A stretch of 5,179 nucleotides of DNA from an uncultured archaeon (GTDB lineage: Archaea > Thermoproteota > Nitrososphaeria > Nitrososphaerales > CALBXV01), in contig CALBXV010000675.1 of assembly GCA_937890045.1 (NCBI GenBank), positions 1-5,179 of the forward strand, written 5' to 3'. Position 1 is the stretch's first letter; the number at the start of each line of letters is the position of its first letter. Below the pieces are notes generated by a model that was not told where the DNA came from, searched no databases, and saw only the letters and a list, made by a program, of their open reading frames with translations. Positions 1 through 5,177 of this stretch are shown piece by piece. Made by a program: the position numbers and the translations under genes.

Positions 1-2
1 AC

Positions 3-8
3 GGAGGA
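3..8 (+). promoter_or_regulatory. Strong Shine-Dalgarno of the basic repeat protein
   Basis: GGAGGA lies four to five bases before the ATG at 12. It is a near-consensus ribosome binding site and fixes the start of the first gene. Its strength suggests this unusual protein is made in quantity. Confidence 0.8.
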
Positions 9-11
9 ATA

Positions 12-407
12 ATGCTAAAAATAACTAGACCGGCGTCATCAAAACAGCGTTCAAAAAAAGATAAAAGTCGTAAAGATTATCGTTCAGAGCAAGATAAAAG
101 TCGTAAAGATTATCGTTCAGAACAAGATAAAAGTCGCAAAGATTATCGTTCAGAGCAAGATAAAAGTCGTAAAGATTCTCGCGCCAGTCAAGACGCTAAA
201 AAACAGCCTTCTGATAAAGATAAAGCGTTTAGGAAATCTGCTGACGCAGGAAGAAAAGCGTTTAGGAAATCTGCTGACGCAGGAAGAAAAGCATCTAGGA
301 TGTCTGTTGATAAAGCAAAATTAAAAAAAACAAGATCTAAAAATAAAGCAAACTTGCCAAAAAGAGTTATAGAAAAAGCTAAAAACGCTAAAAAGAAAAA
401 AAAATAA
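12..407 (+). CDS. Highly basic protein with two families of 11-residue tandem repeats, function unknown
   Basis: I do not recognise a named family. The 131-residue product has about 34 Lys and 17 Arg against about 18 Asp/Glu, no Cys or Trp, and no signal peptide or membrane segment. After a short N-terminus (residues 1-16) there are four units of DKSRKDYRSEQ (residues 17-60, the last degenerate). A linker follows, then three units of the type KAFRKSADAGR (residues 71-103, the last degenerate), and a Lys-rich tail ending in five lysines. A strong SD and the ATG at 12 fix the start. It lies directly upstream of the capsid gene, where a scaffold gene often sits, but scaffolds are usually acidic and helical rather than this basic. 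Plausible roles are nucleic-acid binding or condensation, perhaps inside the head, or a charged assembly factor that binds the capsid. These are inferences from composition and position only. That the gene is real is well supported; its function is not. Confidence 0.85.
   Translation: MLKITRPASSKQRSKKDKSRKDYRSEQDKSRKDYRSEQDKSRKDYRSEQDKSRKDSRASQDAKKQPSDKDKAFRKSADAGRKAFRKSADAGRKASRMSVDKAKLKKTRSKNKANLPKRVIEKAKNAKKKKK
60..191 (+). repeat. Four 33-bp tandem repeats within the basic protein gene
   Basis: Units start at 60, 93, 126 and 159 and encode DKSRKDYRSEQ. Copies 2 and 3 each differ from copy 1 at one synonymous third position (GAG to GAA; CGT to CGC). Copy 4 keeps its first 18 bases and then diverges, giving DKSRKDSRASQ. 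Near-identity at DNA level indicates recent expansion by slippage or recombination, with the protein sequence preserved. Confidence 0.95.
222..320 (+). repeat. Three 33-bp tandem repeats of a second family
   Basis: Units start at 222, 255 and 288. The first two are identical at all 33 bases and encode KAFRKSADAGR; the third is diverged (KASRMSVDKAK). The unit length equals that of the first array although the sequence is unrelated, so an 11-residue period is kept across both halves of the protein. Confidence 0.93.
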
Positions 408-537
408 ACCGGGTAGCCATTAAGTAATGGTCCGTCATCAATCGCCTCGGATGTAAAAGGGGAAGCAAGGGTCCGTTATCGGGTAGCTCAAGCGATTTGG
501 CAATAATTTATTATTAACTATTTCTGAGGATTGATAA
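408..537 (+). promoter_or_regulatory. Structured 130-nt leader of the capsid gene
   Basis: No convincing gene is present. The stretch holds nested direct repeats: GGGTAGC at 411-417 and 481-487, and GGTCCGTCATC at 429-439 against GGTCCGTTATC at 470-480. CCATTA/TAATGG forms an inverted repeat at 417-430, and CGGA at 448-451 can pair with TCCG at either 431-434 or 472-475. An AT-rich inverted repeat AATAAT/ATTATT lies at 502-515, followed by the capsid SD (GAGGA, 526-530). It is a reasonable site for a phage late promoter, an RNA-processing site or a leader RNA, but I see no recognised promoter consensus. The regulatory role is inferred. Confidence 0.4.
417..430 (+). repeat. Short perfect inverted repeat CCATTA-AG-TAATGG
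   Basis: The six-base arms are exact reverse complements separated by AG. As RNA this would be a five-pair stem with a four-base loop. As DNA it is a near-continuous palindrome that could bind a dimeric protein. It has no U-run after it and is unlikely to be a terminator. Confidence 0.5.
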
Positions 538-1425
538 ATGTCTAATCAGATAACTACCGCATTTGTACAACAGTACAAGGCGAATGTAGAATTCCTTCTT
601 CAACAGAAGGGTTCTGTCATGCGTCCGTATGTGCGGAATGAGACTCAGAATGCTGAATTCCAGTTCTATGATCGTATTGGAGCAACGGCCGCAGTTGAAG
701 TTCTTACTCGACACGCAGATACACCGTTGATTGAAACTCCTCACGATCGTAGACGCTGCCACTTAAGAGATTTCGATTGGGCTGATCTGATCGACCGCAA
801 GGATCGTATCAGATTGCTTATTGACCCGACTTCTCCGTATGCACAGAATGCAGCATTTGCTCTAGGTCGTTCTCTAGACGACGTCATTATCGAAAATATG
901 TTCGGTACGGCGTACACTGGAAAGACCGGATCAACGAGTACTACATTCCCATCAGGTCAAGTTATTGCAGTTGATTATGTTGAATCTGGTAGTGCAGTGG
1001 ATTCTGGATTGACCGTTCCTAAGTTACGAAATGCTCGTCAAAAGCTAATCGCATCTCAGAACGATAAATCAGAACCTCGCTACATTGCTATTTCAGCAGT
1101 TCAAATGACAGATCTATTAGCAAACTCTTTGATCCAGGATGTTGATACAAATGAGATCAAAGCACTCGTACACGGTGAAGTTCCTTATTATATGGGATTT
1201 AGATTCATTGAATGCGAGCGATTACTAGCCACTTCTAGTACTGCTCATCGACGTCTGCCTTGTTGGGTTCATTCAGGCATGCTGCTTGCAATGGGCGCAG
1301 AAATTCAGGCTGAAATCGGTCCTAGACGTGACAAACGAAACTCGACTCAAGTTTATTCTGCTGCTTCTTTTGGCGCTGTCCGAATGGAAGAAGAGAAAAT
1401 GATTGAGATCATTTGTGATGAATAA
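538..1425 (+). CDS. Major capsid protein, HK97-fold type
   Basis: The 295-residue product forms the icosahedral shell. It resembles the group annotated 'phage capsid protein' in many podoviruses (probably Pfam Phage_capsid_2; family name from memory). The N-terminus, MSNQITTAFVQQYKANVEFL, followed by a stretch on surviving mutated contacts (QQKGSVMRPYV), is typical of that group. A charged segment DRRRCHLRDFDWADLIDRKD follows at about residues 70-90. Next is a helical SPYAQNAAFALGRSLDDVII segment, which I take as the spine-helix region, and a C-terminal sheet ending GAVRMEEEKMIEIICDE. Length is near the usual 300-350 residues, with no obvious N-terminal scaffold domain or protease site. The start is set by GAGGA at 526-530, seven bases before the ATG. 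Arginine is mostly CGN-coded (18 of 23), unlike the tail genes, consistent with high expression. Assignment rests on sequence resemblance and gene order. Confidence 0.87.
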   Translation: MSNQITTAFVQQYKANVEFLLQQKGSVMRPYVRNETQNAEFQFYDRIGATAAVEVLTRHADTPLIETPHDRRRCHLRDFDWADLIDRKDRIRLLIDPTSPYAQNAAFALGRSLDDVIIENMFGTAYTGKTGSTSTTFPSGQVIAVDYVESGSAVDSGLTVPKLRNARQKLIASQNDKSEPRYIAISAVQMTDLLANSLIQDVDTNEIKALVHGEVPYYMGFRFIECERLLATSSTAHRRLPCWVHSGMLLAMGAEIQAEIGPRRDKRNSTQVYSAASFGAVRMEEEKMIEIICDE

Positions 1426-1441
1426 CCTAAGGAGATAAATC

Positions 1442-1864
1442 ATGGCTACTGTTAGCGGTGTAAATTACACCAAAATAACGACTACGCCTGTTGATCATAT
1501 CCTCCCGAGGGATGCTCACGGTCGTGTTCGAGTAATGTACGACACATATGAAGCGTCTGCATTGGCAGATCCATCAACTATTCAGTTGTTTAAGATGCCT
1601 GCTGACGCTCGCGTGATCGATTTTAAGATTTGGCATGACGCCTTGGCCACAAGTACTACTTTGGCCCTTGGCGATGCTGATGATCCTGATCGTTTCATGG
1701 CAGCTGCTAGTTCTGCTTCAGCTGGTATTATGGTCCCTCTCATCGGTAAAATCGATGGCTTTGCTGGATATACATATTCCGCTGAAACCGTTGTTTCTTT
1801 AACAATGGCTGGCGCTGCAGCTACAGGTACTATTCACGCATACATAATGTATGTTGTAGATTAA
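1442..1864 (+). CDS. Small structural protein, putative head decoration/cement protein
   Basis: The 140-residue product lacks Cys and has no membrane segment or signal peptide. It is rich in Ala, Thr, Val and Asp, with alternating hydrophobic stretches that suggest beta structure. Visible motifs are GRVRVMYDTYEA (residues 27-38), STTLALGDADDPDRF (about 71-85), and a hydrophobic C-terminus ending IMYVVD. Small proteins with the same RVxxxYDxYEA and LxLGDADxxDRF patterns commonly follow capsid genes in related phages, where they are annotated hypothetical or as head proteins. By analogy it probably coats or stabilises the capsid exterior. AAGGAG at 1429-1434 sits seven bases before the ATG, a strong SD. 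Placement between capsid and terminator means it shares the high-expression transcript. Two consecutive TAA codons end the frame. The gene is certain; the decoration role is inferred from position and composition. Confidence 0.75.
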   Translation: MATVSGVNYTKITTTPVDHILPRDAHGRVRVMYDTYEASALADPSTIQLFKMPADARVIDFKIWHDALATSTTLALGDADDPDRFMAAASSASAGIMVPLIGKIDGFAGYTYSAETVVSLTMAGAAATGTIHAYIMYVVD

Positions 1865-1879
1865 TAACCTAAAACTGGG

Positions 1880-1906
1880 CCCCCGGCTTCGGCCGGGGGA
1901 ACTTTT
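1880..1906 (+). terminator. Intrinsic terminator, Tphi-like, UUCG-capped
   Basis: CCCCCGGC (1880-1887) and GCCGGGGG (1892-1899) form eight consecutive G-C pairs closed by a TTCG loop, the very stable C(UUCG)G tetraloop. AAC and then a four-base T-run (1903-1906) follow. The stem is very strong but the T-run is short and offset by three bases, so termination is probably partial. T7 has its late terminator Tphi at the same place, after the capsid gene and before gene 11, which lowers tail-gene transcription. The minus-strand reading also has a T-run (from AAAA at 1871-1874), but there is no gene on that strand to need it. Confidence 0.85.
1895..1900 (+). promoter_or_regulatory. SD-like GGGGGA buried in the terminator stem
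   Basis: The only purine-rich sequence at proper spacing before the ATG at 1909 is GGGGGA, eight bases upstream. Five of its six bases are the 3' arm of the hairpin. It can pair with the anti-SD only with a G-U wobble, and only if the stem opens. Translation of the gp11-like gene may therefore be reduced on read-through transcripts. Confidence 0.5.
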
Positions 1907-1908
1907 AT

Positions 1909-2496
1909 ATGGCCAATTCAAAAGTAGAAATAGCGAATTTAGCCCTTATGCACGTTGGAGATAACGTTATCACTAGTTTCTCCGATGGTACTGCTGCAGC
2001 TAATACAATAAATACAGTCTATGAAACTATTAGAGATGCTGTATTACGAGATCATATTTGGAACTTTGCTGTAAAACAAGCTACTCCTTCTTTAGACGCG
2101 ACTACTCCGATCTATGGGTTTAATCATAGATTCGATATGCCAACCGATTTACTGAGATTAATTGAAATAGAAGATAATCCTAAATACAAGATTGAAGGTC
2201 GATTTATTCTCACAGATTCTAATCCAATTAATATACGTTATGTTTATAAAAACGAAACGGTCACTGAATATGATTCCATGTTTGTTCAAGCCTTGGCAGT
2301 CCGTTTAGCTGCTACTATAGCGGAACGGTTAACTCAAAGTAGCACACTAGCTGAAGACCTATTAACTGTCTATAGATTACATCTTAAAGACGCTAAATCA
2401 GTTGATGCTCAAGCTAATTATCCAGATGATTTAGAAGCAAATCTATGGTTAGATTCCAGGGTTAAAGGAACGAGTATCGGATCAGGTGATCTTTAA
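1909..2496 (+). CDS. Tail tubular protein A-like head-tail adaptor (T7 gp11 type)
   Basis: This protein would form the ring joining the portal to the tail nozzle. The N-terminus VEIANLALMHVGDNVITSF (residues 6-24) matches the family pattern of a helix with NLAL..HxG. The segment IRDAVLRDHIWNFAVKQATP (41-60) matches the conserved 'R...L..hpWnFA' core. YGFNHRFDMPTDLLRL (about 69-84) matches the usual 'y.yayrlPtDcLRv' segment. A helical region with VRLAATIAERLTQS follows, and the Asp/Gly-rich C-terminus is probably flexible. The length of 195 residues is almost identical to T7 gp11 (196). The start gives the expected family N-terminus even though its only SD-like sequence lies in the hairpin just upstream. 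The stop overlaps the next start by one base (TAATG), so translation of the two tail proteins is probably coupled. Confidence 0.87.
   Translation: MANSKVEIANLALMHVGDNVITSFSDGTAAANTINTVYETIRDAVLRDHIWNFAVKQATPSLDATTPIYGFNHRFDMPTDLLRLIEIEDNPKYKIEGRFILTDSNPINIRYVYKNETVTEYDSMFVQALAVRLAATIAERLTQSSTLAEDLLTVYRLHLKDAKSVDAQANYPDDLEANLWLDSRVKGTSIGSGDL
2484..2491 (+). promoter_or_regulatory. Extended SD AGGTGATC for the gp12-like gene
   Basis: AGGTGATC complements eight consecutive bases at the 3' end of typical bacterial 16S rRNA (GATCACCT). It lies four bases before the ATG at 2496, inside the end of the gp11-like gene. It supports the chosen start and, with the TAATG overlap, efficient reinitiation. 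Confidence 0.7.
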
Positions 2497-4556
2497 TGGC
2501 AACAACAAAAAAAAAGCCAGCAGAATCTGGAATTAGAGCCGATACTTTTCAGACTAATTTTACAGCAGGCGAGTTTAGTCCTTTATTAGAAGGGCGTGTA
2601 GAACTTGCTAAATATAAAGATGCTGTATCTAAATTAGAAAACTTCTATACCTTTCCACATGGGCCTGTTGATAAAAGACCGGGCACTAGATTTATCTCCA
2701 CTGTTAAAACAGAATCTGCTAAAACAAGATTAGTTCCTTTTATATTTTCTACTATACAAGCCTACGTTTTAGAATTCGGAAATAATTACATTCGTTTCTA
2801 TAAAGACGAAGGACAAATTACAAGTGGCGGTTCTGCTTACGAAATAAGTACTACCTACACAACCGCTCAAATCCCTGATTTAAGATTCACTCAATCAGCA
2901 GATATTCTTTATATTTGCCATAGTGCCCACGCTCCTAAACAGTTAAGCAGGACCGGTCATACTTCATGGACATTAAGTGCTTACGATTATGGAGACGGCC
3001 CTTATATCGAAGAAAATACAACAGCTACAACTCTTTCTCCTTCAGGTACAACGGGTAGTGTTACTATTACTGCATCTGCCGCTTTGTTTTCTGCTGCTGA
3101 TATTGGTAGGAATATACGCATTAAACAAGGATCTGCGTGGGGTGCCGCTAAAGTAACCGCTTTTACAGATACAACGCATGTTGATGCTACTGTAATAGAT
3201 GATGATGATTCTGACTTTGTTGACACAAGTGCAGTAACTACCTGGCGTCTTGGTTCTTGGTATGTTGATAACTGGCCTGCAGGACAGCCCACCTTTTTTA
3301 ACAATCGATTAGTTTTCTGTAATACAACAGCTGAACCAAATGCATTTTGGTGTTCAAGATCAAATGACTTTAATAGTCATAAACCAACAATAAGAGACGG
3401 TTCTGTAACAGATTCAAACGCAGTTAATCGACTTATTACAGATAACCAGGTAAACGCAATATTTTGGTTAGTTGTCGATAACGCAGATATGTTTGCTGGA
3501 ACTAGTGACGGACCTTTTAAAATATGGTCAGGTTCTACTACAGAAGCCTTTTCACCCACTAAAGTAAAAGTTGATAAACAAACAAGAGACGGTGCTGCTA
3601 ATCAGGCACCAACTTCTGCTGGAGACGCTATTTTATATGTTTCTAGATCTACATTAAAGGTAAGAGAACTAAGTTTTAGTTTTGAAAAAGATAAACATTT
3701 ATCAGCTAATCTTTCATTATTATCAGAACATATAACTAGACCAGGAATAGCTCATGTAGAGTATATATCTGAACCAGATAGTCTTGTGTATTGTATTTTA
3801 ACAGATGGTTCTCTTATTTCTATGACCTATAAAAGAGACGAGAATGTTATCGCTTGGCATAAACAAATATTAGGAGGTACTGGGGTTGAAGTTGAGTCAC
3901 TTGCAGCAGTTCCTGGTGTTGGCGGTACTTTTGATACACTATATATGATTGTCAAAAGAACCATAAATTCGGCAACACACAGGTATGTAGAGTTCTTAGA
4001 AAATCGATTTGAACCTACTTCATTAACTGATAAAGATGATGCTTTCTTTGTTGATTCAGGACTTTCATATGCAGGAGTGTCTGCTACTACTATTACAGGA
4101 TTATCTCATTTAGAAGGAGAGGTAGTTACTATACTATCAGAAGGAGCTACCCATGCGAATAAAACAGTATCCTCTGGTCAGATAGTTCTAGATAGAGCAA
4201 CAACTAAGTGCCATGTAGGATTGGGGTACACATCTAAACTAGTAACTCTACCATTAGAAGCTGCCATGACCACTGGTACTGCTCAAGGTAAAACTAAACG
4301 AATATCAGAGGTATTACTTAGATTATATAAATCATTAGGAGGTCAAATTGGCCCTAGTGAGACTAGTCTAGAACGAGTGTTAACAAGATCAGGATTAAGT
4401 CCAATGGATAGTTCTCCTCCATTAGAGACAGGCGATAGGATATTAAACTTTAATGGTCCTCACGAAAGACAAGCTAAAGTTACTGTTATCCACGACGAAC
4501 CATTGCCTTTTACTTTGGTTGCTATAGGACCTAGAGGTGAAATACAAAAACGATGA
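2496..4556 (+). CDS. Tail tubular protein B-like nozzle protein (T7 gp12 type)
   Basis: The 686-residue product would form the tail tube/nozzle below the gp11-type ring, a beta-propeller-like hexamer in T7. Family hallmarks are clear. The N-terminal block FTAGEFSPLLEGRVELAKY (residues 22-40) is followed by NFYTFPHGPVDKRPGTRFI (about 49-67). The central block has WPAGQPTFFNNRLVF (260-274), then P281 and FWCSRSNDFN (284-293). A C-terminal block has LSHLEGEVV (536-544), VGLGYTSKL (574-582) and GTAQGKTKRI (594-603). A beta-rich insert (about 177-234), with TTGSVTITAS and ADIGRNIRI, sits between the first blocks and ends in an Asp run (235-238). Length is somewhat below T7 gp12 (794). The extended SD and TAATG overlap fix the start. 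Arginine is mainly AGA/AGG (22 of 32). The last four bases overlap the next gene (ATGA). Confidence 0.9.
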   Translation: MATTKKKPAESGIRADTFQTNFTAGEFSPLLEGRVELAKYKDAVSKLENFYTFPHGPVDKRPGTRFISTVKTESAKTRLVPFIFSTIQAYVLEFGNNYIRFYKDEGQITSGGSAYEISTTYTTAQIPDLRFTQSADILYICHSAHAPKQLSRTGHTSWTLSAYDYGDGPYIEENTTATTLSPSGTTGSVTITASAALFSAADIGRNIRIKQGSAWGAAKVTAFTDTTHVDATVIDDDDSDFVDTSAVTTWRLGSWYVDNWPAGQPTFFNNRLVFCNTTAEPNAFWCSRSNDFNSHKPTIRDGSVTDSNAVNRLITDNQVNAIFWLVVDNADMFAGTSDGPFKIWSGSTTEAFSPTKVKVDKQTRDGAANQAPTSAGDAILYVSRSTLKVRELSFSFEKDKHLSANLSLLSEHITRPGIAHVEYISEPDSLVYCILTDGSLISMTYKRDENVIAWHKQILGGTGVEVESLAAVPGVGGTFDTLYMIVKRTINSATHRYVEFLENRFEPTSLTDKDDAFFVDSGLSYAGVSATTITGLSHLEGEVVTILSEGATHANKTVSSGQIVLDRATTKCHVGLGYTSKLVTLPLEAAMTTGTAQGKTKRISEVLLRLYKSLGGQIGPSETSLERVLTRSGLSPMDSSPPLETGDRILNFNGPHERQAKVTVIHDEPLPFTLVAIGPRGEIQKR

Positions 4557-4789
4557 ACAAGTGCCCGGCTTGTGGCTCTACTCATTTAGAACCCTGGAAA
4601 GAATATATCTTTACAAAGGTTCATGAATGGGTTAATTGTTTGGATTGTGATTATTTATGGATAAAAAGATTAGATACTGGAGAGTGGATAGACTCTTCTT
4701 CTATAACTTGTCACCAACATACGTATGAGCAATCCGTCAAGCAGGCTAGTAAGGTTCGAGGGTTGGCACCTAAACTGGCTCGACTTTAA
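4553..4789 (+). CDS. Small zinc-ribbon protein of unknown function
   Basis: The 78-residue product has two CxxC knuckles, C4-P-A-C7 and C29-L-D-C32, separated by 21 residues that include two histidines (11 and 24) and aromatic residues. This is the pattern of a single zinc ribbon binding one metal ion. A WIKRLDTGEWID segment follows, then a C-terminal tail whose final 21 residues are encoded in the overlap with the next gene. The start overlaps the gp12-like stop as ATGA, so the gene is translationally coupled to it. GAGGTGA at 4534-4540 is an SD-like sequence, though at long spacing. Such ribbons bind nucleic acids or proteins; location suggests a role in tail or virion assembly, or merely a host-directed passenger gene. 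No specific function can be assigned. The overlap and intact cysteines support a real gene. Confidence 0.8.
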   Translation: MNKCPACGSTHLEPWKEYIFTKVHEWVNCLDCDYLWIKRLDTGEWIDSSSITCHQHTYEQSVKQASKVRGLAPKLARL

Positions 4790-5177
4790 CGATATTAATG
4801 GCTTAGGTTTAGCGGGTATAATATCCCAAAGTGACGCGAAATTAATAGAAGATCATTGTACTAGTTGGACTGGTATCCAAGATGGTAAGATCGTAGGATG
4901 CGGAGGATTTACTCCTCTTTGGGAAGGAGTAGCTGAGATTTGGATGTACTTACAACCAGATGCTTTTAAAAGAAAAAAAGTAGCTTTAAAGTTAATGAAA
5001 CATATTTTAAATGATATAATAAAACAGAAGAGGTACCATCGAATTCAAGCGATCGTCTTAAAAGATTATAAAGCAGGAATAAGATTTGCTGAGTTTTTTG
5101 GTTTCAAAAACGAGGGATTAATGAAAAGCTATAGCGTAGATAAAGAAGATTTCTATAGATACGCGAGGATAATTTAA
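4725..5177 (+). CDS. GNAT-fold protein in the T7 gp13 position
   Basis: The 150-residue product has the general GNAT N-acetyltransferase layout. An N-terminal strand-helix, VRFEGWHLNWLDF (residues 9-21), is followed by the strand pair GIQDGKIVGCGGFTPLW (50-66) and the motif A strand AEIWMYLQPDAF (70-81). A Lys-rich helix (82-103) comes next, then the motif B-like AGIRFAEFFGFKNEGLMKSY (117-136). In T7 and relatives the gene after gp12 is gp13, a morphogenesis protein of similar size (138 residues) that Pfam places near GNATs (DUF2833, from memory). The usual acetyl-CoA pyrophosphate loop Q/R-x-x-G-x-G/A is replaced by KRKKVA here, so enzyme activity is doubtful and a structural role is likely. 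The ATG at 4725 is the only ATG before the conserved N-terminus. It has no SD and lies 65 bases inside the zinc-ribbon gene, so expression probably depends on coupling. Arginine is almost all AGA/AGG. Confidence 0.78.
   Translation: MSNPSSRLVRFEGWHLNWLDFNDINGLGLAGIISQSDAKLIEDHCTSWTGIQDGKIVGCGGFTPLWEGVAEIWMYLQPDAFKRKKVALKLMKHILNDIIKQKRYHRIQAIVLKDYKAGIRFAEFFGFKNEGLMKSYSVDKEDFYRYARII
5165..5169 (+). promoter_or_regulatory. SD of the next, truncated gene
   Basis: GAGGA lies seven bases before the ATG at 5177, inside the last codons of the GNAT-like gene. This is the same motif and spacing as before the capsid gene, and it supports a real start at the window edge. Confidence 0.65.

Noticed and set aside
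396..407. Nine-A run at the end of the basic protein gene as a slippage site
   Set aside because: Either shifted frame stops within about seven codons, adding no domain.
481..505. tRNA-like D-arm (GGTAGCTCA) in the leader
   Set aside because: There is no acceptor stem, anticodon arm or TTC-loop at suitable distances, so no tRNA can be folded.
497..525. Sigma-70-type promoter with TTGGCA as -35
   Set aside because: The best -10 at 16-17 bases spacing is TATTTC, a weak match; TATTAT and TATTAA lie too close to the -35. A phage-type promoter cannot be recognised without other copies for comparison.
514..762. 82-codon open frame on the minus strand
   Set aside because: It is antisense to the start of the capsid gene, with no recognisable protein features and no other minus-strand gene nearby.
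1400..1441. T7-like -1 frameshift giving a longer minor capsid protein
   Set aside because: No slippery heptamer is seen before the capsid stop, and the next gene has its own strong SD and start.
2507..2516. Slippery A-run (A AAA AAG) near the start of the gp12-like gene
   Set aside because: It matches the classic -1 slippery heptamer, but the -1 frame stops at 2534-2536 and would give only a tiny peptide. It is better explained by a Lys-rich N-terminus.
3002..3559. Two minus-strand open frames (3002-3304, 3377-3559)
   Set aside because: Both lie antisense to conserved parts of the gp12-like gene and look like codon-bias shadows.
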